From: Gordionus sp. m RMFG-2023
Lineage: Eukaryota; Nematomorpha; Gordioida; Chordodea; Parachordodidae
DNA: 64,000 nucleotides
Assembly: GCF_954871325.1 (NCBI RefSeq)
Contig: NC_088779.1
Span: 22,880,846 to 22,944,845 of the forward strand
Direction: 5' to 3'
A program made the translations under genes and the position numbers. Positions 25,801 to 37,800 of the stretch are shown here, piece by piece (position 1 is the stretch's first letter; every line of letters starts with the position of its first letter). Below the pieces are notes generated by a model that was given only the letters and a program-made list of their open reading frames with translations, had not been told where the DNA came from and did no database searches.

Positions 25801-28800
25801 TCGTTATTCACCCTTTATTATAAATTTCTTAACCAAAGCTGAAACAGAATAGATTTAAAAATACATAGATCTCTTATATTTACTCCAATAGTCATCCTCA
25901 TAAACGGCCAATATTCGCTTATACCTTTTAATTTGTAAAATTTAGGATACAAAATTAGATATTTCATTAATGAGGAATTTCTTTTTATCCAATAAAAATA
26001 TTAAAAATGTTCTGAGCAATAGCTAATGGCCGTACATCTTTATTTGGTTTATGAAGAACGATATGTTTAGCTATAGTAACGGAGCAATGACGGGTGGTTT
26101 GCCCTCTAAGAAGCATACGGTTGACAGTTAGATGATTCTTTCTAGACCTTCACATTATTGTGTTATATATTATATGGTGCAGTTAGATACTGCAAAAACA
26201 TTAGGCGAAATCTTTAAAATTCAGATAAGAAATCACGCACGAAGGAGAAAATAGTCTCTAACATCACTTGTACTCAAGGTGTCTGTAATTAGTGGAGCCT
26301 CACAAGTTATGCAGACATTTCGCCCTTAATATCACTTGATTGGTGTTTTAGAAGAAGTGTCTGATCGTAAGGAGCTAGCTTATTATCGGTAGTCGCGAGA
26401 CTTATGGCTTTAATATTGAGGTTATCGAGTTTCTTTGATGTTTAGCCTTGATGAGGAGGGCATTTTTATTATCCTTACCTTTAATCATGTCACTATTCTT
26501 AAAGGATATGGCATCCGGGTTATAAAAATGTTTTGGAATCGTCAGAAATTTTTCCTCAATGCTCTCCGCTCTGTGGAGTCACTCATTCTCTACCTACCAT
26601 TCCTACCCTCATCATTGACGTGCAAACTACCCCCAGCCAAAACCTACATAGGCACAGACCTGATTAGAGCTGAGTCATATTCGTAGAAATATTTCTAACG
26701 ACCCCGAAACCATTTGTTATATCCCGTATACCAAAGGGTGCAAGACCTATATCCAAAAATTTTATATCCATACTAAATAATTACCCAGTGAACCACGGTC
26801 ATTTCTTTTTCATTGCATATAAAGACTCTAAATCCCTGATAATGCTAGCAAAAGGTCAATAACCCAACCAATTAAGGAATCTACTTTTACCCCTTATTTC
26901 TAAATTTTTTGTAGCATCATAGAGTTATGGCATGGTAAAGGTAAGGATCACAAAGAACCTCCTAATGAAGGCCAACTAATATCGAAGAAACGTAACCTCA
27001 ATATTAAATCTACCAAATGTCATGCGACTTTCGACAATATGTTAGCTCCTTATATCAGGCCACTTATTAGGCCCCTTTTTAAAATCACGTGAGATCGAGG
27101 AATAAATGCTTGCAGCTCTTCTAATTGCCACCACTCACAAGCTATTAGAAAGGCAATTCTTTCCTTCAAACGTGATACCTCACCTGGATTTGATGGATTT
27201 TTACCAATATTTTTGCAGGATCTAATTGTGCCCTATATCACGCAACAAAGTGACGTTCTGGGAAGAAATACCCAACTCGTCAACTATATGCTTTTTGGAG
27301 GCATACCACCCGTCATTGTTTCACTATTATAAAGCAAAGCTCATCGCTCTTCATAAGCCGAATAAAAATGTTCGCCCCATCGCTAAACCGCTTGACGACG
27401 ATTAACTTTAAGAAGATACTCTTCACCGTATCTGATTATGAAAAAAAGAAAGAAAATGTCCCACCAATACACTTAATATTTTTTTATTAAAAATATTGTT
27501 GAATCCTAAATGAAAAAAAAATGTGAGATCCTATTCTGATTCTCTCAACCTAATAATTATATATATAATCTATATGGCACTATTTTTTTAATGATGCTTG
27601 TAAAAAGGCAAATATTTAGCTTGAAGGTTTGTTTCCCAAAAGAAATTTTTTTTTCCGGTATTCTTTTTTTATCTGGAAGTTTTTCTTACGATTATGGGGT
27701 GTGTTGAATTCTTTAATTCATATTCTAAAAATGGAAAATGATATTAAATAAGTGCTATTAGTCGCCCCTCTTAAAAATTATGACTATTGGCAATTCTCAA
27801 AAATCTTTGTTGATATTTTTTTTATTTTGAAATTAATAAACATTTTATATTTTAAAATAATATTTATTCCTCAAGAAATCAGGCCTTAGCCCTGTTTACT
27901 CTTCTTCAACATTAGCAGGACCTCACACAGCCAGTCTTAAATCTAAGCCTATCAATCAAATTTCGTCAAAATTCCAGCTACCTTTCAATCAACTCAAGGG
28001 ACCTCGTTCTAGCTTTACAGGTTTTTTAAAGCCTACCGTTCCTTATTATATCTTTCTGATCTTAGACCTGCCTAAAATTTGTACGAAATTAATCACATTT
28101 CTTAAAAAAAAGAACCATATTTATATTATACACTTTTTATTAAAAAAGACTTCCTTATTAAATTTGCTATAATATAAATTATAATAATATACCCGTGGCT
28201 AGTATTGTTAAATAGCTTTATTACGGCCGGATTTAAACGTCCAAGTTTTTCCTCACTTAAATTTAAAGATCCAGACAAATATTTTAAGGTTAAAACTTAA
28301 CTAACCCCGTTTGGAGTTTGTAAAAATTAGGTGATTTAAACAACACTATTCGTAGTTGAATTGCGACGTAGCCCAAAATTTTTTTTTGTTACTTTTGAAT
28401 AAAACAGCTGCTCGCATATTATCTAACTTTTAACCCCAGCGCATCTCGTAGAGATAAGCGGAGTTTGGACTGAATGGTTTCCGGTTACAGTTCAGTATAT
28501 TTAAAAAAAGTAATTTCCGATTGTTAAGAAATTTAAAAAAAACGGTCCCTTTGAAAAGTCAGAACTGGTTTCCAGGTGCAATGAAACAAAATCCACCCTC
28601 TTAAAATGAATCGCGCAACATTTTTAAATCATATTTTTTAATATGTGGGTTCCGATATAAATAAATTTTAAGAATGAGGTTCTGGTTTAGATTTTCGAAC
28701 TATGCGTGACTCAAATTCGGACGACAGGCCTTAACCATAGACAATGTCTATCGAGGTAGTCGTAATAAAATAAACGGAAGGTCACATCACATGATCTCAG

Positions 28801-31800
28801 TTATTTCTGCCACCTTGCAACTCAATATAATTTAATATTTTTCTCAATTCTATGTTAATCTATCATTTTTTTAATATAGAACGGTTTCTTACACACTTTC
28901 CATAATTTTTATTTCCAAGTAAGGACACTTTATTTGTGGAAATTAATAATATTTTTACATAATAAAATATTTTTTTAAACAAAACTTGTCAGTTGTCGCA
29001 TCTCACACGCCATTTAATCTTTAATAAAACAAAATCCTTAAGAAAAACAAATCTTGTTTTTTTTATTATTATTAACGATTAAATTGGTTGTATATATTAC
29101 GCGAAAGTCGACAAACTATTATATTTTTTTCGGAATTTTTTAAAAAAAAATTTAAGGGAAACTTGCCTTAGCTTGAAGCGGCCTATAATAAATAAAAATT
29201 GTTCTAGAATGTTTTTTTAATAGTAATTGATAGTTTTCTCCTTATTCTAATAATCAAAAATCGATTCTTTTTTTTAAAACAGGAAGTGTCATAAGTTGCT
29301 CGCAAGGTTACAAAGGATCTTCTCTCTTAGTCCTTTCATCGACAGCGCCCGAAGATTTGAAGAAAATTTTTACGAATGACCATTATTTTAGCGATGTCAA
29401 TCCCAGGAGTCTAAGACGGTTGACCAATATAGTTTACGTTTCTGGTTTGTTAGTTATTTTTTAAAAAAAATTTCTGAATAATTATTTTTGATCTTCTTTG
29501 AAACAGTTTTAAGATATGACCTTATAGAAAGATAAACGAAAAGAAGAATTAGTGAGTATCTTTTATTAGATTCATCATTTGATTCCTTACATAATAATTA
29601 TATTGAACATCTGGATATAAATATGTTTGATTAGTTTCATCATTAATTTCATAATATCATAACATTTTTTATAGCATAATATTCCGGAGTTAAAATATGA
29701 ATTACATTTTATGCTGTCCTTATCAACTATTCATCGTCCTTTGTATATGATATTAATTTAACATGAAATAAGAAGCAATCATTTTAAAGTGTTAATATCT
29801 TAACAGTCGTTCGCAGTGTTAATAAAATTATATAACAAACTATTAAATTAAACAATCAAAGGTTACTTTATGGTATAAAAAATTTAAATTATTATTTTAT
29901 TTATTTATTTTTATTGTTAAAAACGTGACATATCAACAGAAATGGAAAAAATGCACAAAATAAAATTAAAATTTGTTTTAGGTCGCTTGATGAAAGCATT
30001 CAGCATAGATTTTCAATGGGTTAGACTCGCCACTTGGGTTAACATGATCGAACAATGGCCATACCGATCCTCTTGGATCATACTGTATTTCGAAGAGAAT
30101 GAACATTATTTGGATAATCAAATCACTCTCAAACAAATTTATGATTGGTTATTTATTTTTATTAAAAAAAATTTTTTCTTTAAATACCTTTTTTTTTGTT
30201 TTGTTAATTACATTACAGCTTCAACAAACGGTTTAATAAACACTAGTGTTGTTAAACGGCTCGATTTGAGCCGATTTTTAAAAACAGCTAACTTAATATT
30301 TAGCCAGAAAAGTATTGCCTAAGCCTGGAGACTTCGCTAATAGATGTATAAATCTTTATTCTATCTAAGACCAAAATCTTCAGTATTGTGTAATATTTTT
30401 CTGGCTAAAATATTGAGTTAGCCGTTTAACAACACTAATAAACACGATCATTATCTAGGTAGAACCAGATTGGTTTGCTGCCCCCACCCTCCAATACTTT
30501 GCTTTGTTTAATTTGGGAATTATTGAGGTAAGAACTAAAAAGACCCAATTTCCCAACTCATTCGTTATCCTTGCTATCTACATCTCCCGCACTTTTCCAT
30601 GGTCCTTATCCCTATCACCTCAATCATATTGCATTTCTTTTCTCTACCTTTCTTCCAACCAGAATTTCATATCATGTTTGAAATACCACAGTTATTTCAA
30701 ATTATAATATCCATCGTATTGCCTCTACACCTATCTTTTTTCCATTCAATCCTATACTGGTCCGTTTCTCAATCTGAACTATCATATATCTGATCATTCT
30801 CGTCACCGTTTTTTCCAGTTTCCGTTAGATTACCACCTTAATCATCCTTATTCCAATATAACTTTTCACTGAACTTTCCAAGACTTTTCCTTTCAAAGCG
30901 AGATAGATCTCTTAATTGATTAAAACGGGGCTGCTAACTAATCACACATTTTATCCTTTCCATCGCAACTTTTATCTGAAAAATTCCATTACCAATATCA
31001 AAGGCAGTTATTCTGCTCTTCTCTCACACTTTTTACAAGAAACATCCTGTGAGCGATTCCTCTCATTTCAACCACCATCTTATGTGAACTCATTTTCGAT
31101 ATATGATACAAGGGAGTTACTCCTACCAACCCGTTGGCCCATACTCTGCTCTGCTGGATCTACTGTTTTTTAAACAATATTTTCTATTGATTAGCCTCCA
31201 ATCTTTACCTTTTCCAGCATTTGCCTTCAAATATTTTAGTATTTTGCTTCCATGCTCTTTATTCCATTTTACTTTTTGCCATTGGCATGAGAATGAAAGT
31301 TGTTGCTACCATTCTATCGTAATGAATGAAATATTTATTAAAAGAGGAGCAAAATAAATTTTTGAAATTAGAATATTTTATTGTATCCTAATTACAATTA
31401 TCTACTATATAATCAATTAATATTTAAAGAAAATAAGTAAAAAATTATATAAATATTTTATTTCATACAAACAATTAACATAAAATAAAACTTTATCTAA
31501 CGTGACACAATTTATAACACAACAATGAAAACCTAAATAATATGCTTAATGTTTATTTTAAGTATTCTATTATGGGGGTAGTGTGATGTGAAAATTATTT
31601 TTATTATATTTAATTTATATAATTAATTATTTGACAAAACTATTGTTTCTTAATGCAGTTGTTTTTAAATACCCCATTACTAAAAATCTATTTTATACAA
31701 TATTAAATATACACTATTATTTTTTTATTTTGAAACTAACCCTACCCCATATATGTGTTTTTATAGACTAATAAATACCAACCCTACTAGACAACACCAG

Positions 31801-34800
31801 GTACTGGCCTATATATAGTTCTTTTTATTTAACCAATTTTGAATATCATTTTGGTAAGGAATTATCTAAATATTACAATTAACATATAACTTTACGCTGA
31901 AAAAAGCGAAAATGAAGTTTAAATGACATAAGAAATTAGATTTTTTTTAAAAAAACGCGATATTTCAATAATGCGAATACGAAAGAAATTAAACTACAAA
32001 AATAAAATGTAATATATCAATTATTTGCATATTTAACAAATATATTAAGGGTAATTATAATAAGTATTAGAAAACTTAACTCGGACAGGTACTAATTTTT
32101 AAATGGGACTTGAATATCTTTTAGAACATTTGAGGTTGATTGACAAAAAATATTTTCTTAGCCGGAATAAACTCACAAAGAAGAGATACATCACAGAGCT
32201 CAAATATTAGTTTTTTAACATTCCTCTCTGCTCCCAATTCATGTTGTTAAATCGCCTACCTTTAGCTAACTCTAATACGTCAGTCTTTAGACTACATAAA
32301 CCTCTGATTTAAGCTAAACTTAAAGATAGAGGACAAGTCTTTTTTTTAAGATAACTTCGCTCATTATAACTTTCATTATCATTTACATCATTTCCCCCTT
32401 CATATTAATTTCTTTTAGGTCATTTCTGAATAGAAAATTTTTCAAAGCGGTTTTGGGGCATATTTACAGTAATTTCTTTTTTATTTCCAAACATAGAATA
32501 ATAATTTTTCGTATTAATGCTTTTTTTATATATAATGTAATATTTTTTAAAAAAACGTAATGGATCCTTATTTTAGACGCCATTTAATCGTTGATAAAAA
32601 ATTAAACAAACAAACCAATTTGTAATTTGGAAATGGCCTTAGGGTGAAAATAAATTAAAAATAATTTTTTTATATTTATAATTTTTTTTAAAAAAATACT
32701 ACAAAAGTGTTTCCCCATTCATACCTTCCTCGCGGGAGATAGAACCTTTTTTAGAATACGACAAAAACGACGTCAAGCTTGTCTATATGCTCTCAGGCTC
32801 TAACGTTAAATTATTGGTCGCTGATATGAAACTATTTCTACCCTTCAGTGTTAACCTTGATCCCTACATTAAGAAAGTCATTAGAGGTATTATAATTAAT
32901 TAAATTATTTCGTTTTTAAAATTTATATATATATAAATAATCAATCGTCCAGATTTTATTATAAATTTTAAAAAAGAAAAATTAAATTAAATTTTTTTTT
33001 AAAAAACTTGACCCAAAAATTTTTTTTTTTATTGATTAAATATCTAAAGTAAATCAATGAATAGTTTAATATGCTATGGAAAAAAAATTTTTTTTTAAAT
33101 TAAATTTTTCTTTGATCATATTTCTAAAGAATACATACGAATTGAATAATTTATTTTATAAAATAAATTTTTTTACTGATAATTTTTGTAAAAACAAATT
33201 ACGGGAAAAAGGGGGAGGAGGGTGATTTTATTTGATCGGTATTTTAAATTAACATCTTATATAAATAAATTTGTTATACAGAGCACATAGGAGACATTCT
33301 TAAACATAAACCAATTGCTAGTGGTAGTATCAAAGAATTGGATCCTAGTGAAATACAAAAGGCCATAATCAATTCCTCTCATATCAGTGATCATACTCGC
33401 ATTCCTAAGAGTAATAAAGTAAGTCTTAATTTATTTTTGAAAGATAAATACTTTATATTTAATTTAAATTTTATTTCATAGAGTATAATTGACAAATTTT
33501 TTATCATTATCATCGATTGAACTAGCGTGAATTTATATTTTTTTTTGATATGACAAATCAAAATATTTTATTTTTATTGTAGTTGACAGAAATCGTAAAA
33601 TTATTTTTTTTTAAAATTTATTTTTCTAGTTTTATCCTGAGCTACTACCATCGGATAACGAAATGGATTCTTTGGAAAGAGAAAATTTAAGTTAAAATTT
33701 TTTTATTACTTTCTTTAAAATATAGTTTGTTGACTTTTAAATTAAAAATGTATTTTTTTTTAAAAAAAAACATTTTTTTATAGTTCAAGTTGAAAATGTA
33801 TCTCACATCCAAAATCTGAACACCGAACAGAGAGTTATTATATCTTCCTTGTTCGAAGTAAATAAAATATATATAATAATTATGTCTAATTTTACTAAAA
33901 TCTAAAATAAATTGATAAAATAATTTTAAATTCATAATTATAAAAATTAAGTTAGCCATTATTTTTTTCCAAAGGCAGAGGGAAGGTGAGTTTTGGTGAC
34001 TTCTCCCCGTAAATTGAAAAGTAAAAAAAGTCAATAAGAAAAATAACGAACCAAAATAATCGATCATATTTAAATGGCTGATTTTAATTTTATATATTTA
34101 AAATATAATAAAATACAATGTTCCTTTTATTTATTTGCTCTCCTCTACTCCCTTCATTTTAACCGTTTACATATTACCTGGGTTGAACAGTAGCCCCCCC
34201 CCCCTTAACATATCGTGTATCTGGCTACTTTTCACAACTCCGAATATTTCCCGAGAAAGAGGATGAAATTCTTATATTTATTTTATTTCAGAACTTAAAA
34301 ATCTCCAAAAAACCGGCTCAACTAACTTCTACGGATATCTCGGATCTCATGGCCCAAATACCGGATTTGAATGATGCGCAGGATTTAAAGAACTATCAAA
34401 ATATCGTCAAAAAAAATAATATAAATGGATTCGTTCTTCTGACCTGTGATAAACATGAATTACAAAAAGTAATAATTTTTTAAAAAAAATTTGAGCCTTT
34501 TTTCTTTTATTATAAAAAATTCTTCTATGAGTTTTTTTTGGTATGAGGCTTATTAATTCTGAAAATACAATATTAACTGATTCAAATCTAATTATTTATT
34601 TTATTTATAAATTCCAATATATTTTTAGATAATATTTTTCCTTGGTTACCTTTTATATAAATATAGTAAACTTTCTACATTAAGCGTAAATTAGAGGTCT
34701 GCAATGGGCGAAGTTTTAGCCAACTTGCCCACACCCGCTCGGAAAATAGACGGGCATTGGCTGGTTTTCTAAAATATTTTAAACATTGGGCAAGGGGTGG

Positions 34801-37800
34801 GCGGGTTAAAAAATATTTTTTAAGTGATGGGTGGTAATGAGTGGTGAATTTTTAAATGACTAGAACAGACTTCTATTAATTAGAAAATCTTAAAATAAAA
34901 CTATCCATTTAAAGATTTTTTATTGGGTTGACAGGCGGTTTAAAATAAATAAAACAATAAAACGCCCAGTAGACCTCTAATGGGAATCATTTTGATCATG
35001 TTCCCATTGGAATTTTTAGATAAAATTTTATACAGTTATTTTTTGGTATAAACAAAAAAAACTTGAAAGTTTAAGTAATTAAATATTGCAAATAGGTCCA
35101 TTGTTCCCAATTGATAAGATAAGGACGTATGTTTATAAGAAGACTATTCATTTCTTAGTTTTTAACATTTTTATTTTATTTTCTTAAAAAATTCAAAAAG
35201 GGGGCCTAAATTTATTTTATTTTATCTTTGTTTTGATTCACCACAGATTTTACCTATGAATTTTGGGGATTGGCACATCTTTATGGGATTCATATTATAT
35301 TTGCGTTACCTCGCTAATTCCACCTTGCCACAGCCTGCAAATTTACCTAACAAAAGTATTATTAATTTTTAATTTATTAATTTTCATTCATCAGTGGTAT
35401 AAAAAAAATCTTAGTAAAATATAAACTAGAAATGAAAGGGATCATATAATATCGCATAATTAAATGTTTTGTGATTTTTATGGACAAAAAATCTTTCATG
35501 ATAAATTCACAACTTTTTTTAATGAAAGATTTTGATGTTCTTAATAAAAAATCTTCATTTTGTTATCTTCAAAGATTTCTTTGCTCAAAACTTTGGGGTT
35601 TTTTTTGAAAAAATCCTATTAAAACTATCTATAGTTTTTATTTTAAAGGTTAAGAATGCCATCTTTTTAGTCCTCTAAAAAACAGCGAAACTTAGTTTTT
35701 AGCCAATAACTATTACACCATAGCTAGTATTGTTAAACGGCTCGATTTAGCCGATTTAAAATAACGTCTTTAACCAAAATAATATTGCGCAAGCCTCGAA
35801 ATTTCACTAAAAGATGTTAGAACCTTTCTATATATGGGCAAAATCTCCAGGTTTGTGTAAAATTTAAAGGCTAAAATATTGATTCAGCCATTTTTAGAAA
35901 CCAAGCCTTTTAACAACTATCATACTAAATTTTTTTGAAAATATAGCATAATTATATTAATTTTCGAATCAATCCTTGGCTAATTTTTTTATTAAATGAT
36001 TTTTAGTCATTACCTAATTATGTTTCTTGGGGATTCACAATTGATTGTTTGATGAACACAATTGTGGATTGTTTCATCCCACACATAATAATAGGTTACA
36101 AAGCTGTTTTAAGCGCCATTTATTTTTTAGAACCAACCTATTGGAATGATTGAACTTATTATTTAAAACAAAATGCGTTTTAATTGAATTTTATTAAATT
36201 TTATCTGAGAAGTAAAAAAAAAAAGGAGAATAGAGAAAGAAAAAATGAGGGGGGAGGGGATAGGAATGAATCTTATTAATAAATATAGCTTTAAAAAAAT
36301 ACACATTTATATATGACAGGTAGTTTGATCGAGAACAATAGATTTCTTTACGATGCTGCGAATATAGAACGATTGGTAGTAAAATTGATATTTTACCCCT
36401 GCGTTCAAAGCTTATTTACTTTTTTTATAGAATAAATGTAATAAAACACAACTGTTCAAAGTTTTTTGTTAGACACTTATATCATATTACTTTATCGCTT
36501 ACGAAAAATCAGCTTTGAACGTAGCCTAAAATAATTTACTATATTATTTTTAGTTTTTAAAAAAATACATATTGTTTAAATTAGCCAGGTTAGATGGACC
36601 TTGTTCGCAAACTTTTTAAAATTTTGTTATATTAAAAAATTTTTGTAGTGTGCATAAATTGTGCGTTTTAACCATACTTTTTTAATAATGTTAAAATTGA
36701 AGTTGCCCTTATATTTTAGAATTATTATAAAAAAGAATTGGTTTTTGTAAATTATATTATCGTCTGTCTTTTTATTTCATAGAACTATTCCATTCTAAAA
36801 GATAAGTTTTTATATTTTGTATATTTTATATAATATTTAATTTATATATAATTAAACAACTACGAAATGAATTTTATGACCCCCTCCCTTATTATTCTTA
36901 TCTCGGTAACAAGGTTTTGTCGGCCTCTTTGCCAAACGAGTCATTAAGGAACGTTTCATATAGAAATGTACCAAGTATGAAAGTATTGAAAAAAAGCAAA
37001 CCAGTTTTTCTCAAAATGGTTTCTAAGTTATACGGTGATTTGACTAATTTGCCCTATACCATTTAAAATGCATTATTTACGTTTGAAACACTCAATTTGT
37101 GCTCACTATTATAAAATATTATTTTATAAAATTAAAAGGAACCGGTGATTATTATACCTAAAAATTTTAAAGTTTGATATTTTTTTATCTAATAAAAACA
37201 TATTCGATAAAAATTTTGAAGTTTTTTTTCAATGTGAATTAATGAGGGAGGATATTGATTATAAGATTTTTCATCTCGATTCAATTTCAATGTTTTTTAA
37301 TAAATTAAAGAGAGGAGATCATATGATTCAGAGTTCTGAGAGCCATATTCCTGGTAGGCTTCATAACGATCTCTCCAAAACATCCATGTCTCATATCGAA
37401 CGAGAAGTTAAAACTTTGTATTTATATTATTTGAGTATTATTCATATCTTTATAATCGCCTATATTTAAAAAAAGGTCGAACAAGAACAGGAGCTATTAA
37501 GTGCTGCTATTTCAAAATTCGAAGAAAATGATATCAACATGTTAGATTCGGACGCCGAAGAAGATTATGAAAACCAAAATGGTTTTTATTCGCTAGAAAA
37601 GAATATATTATATAATAAACTGTATTAATTTTTAGATGAAATAAATACTTCAGCCGTTTCTAAGGAGATATCTCCTATTCAATCTTCTGCTCCCACCCAT
37701 TATTTTAGAAATTCCATCAATTTGCCCTATTTCAAAAATTTTAAGAATCCCAAAAAATTTAGCTTATCTATCCCTTCAACAAATACTCTCAATGAATCCA

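Noticed and set aside
30504-30793. Two overlapping plus-strand ORFs in intron 20
   Set aside because: Low-complexity Ser/Phe/Ile-rich frames with no family motif; most likely decayed repeat DNA.
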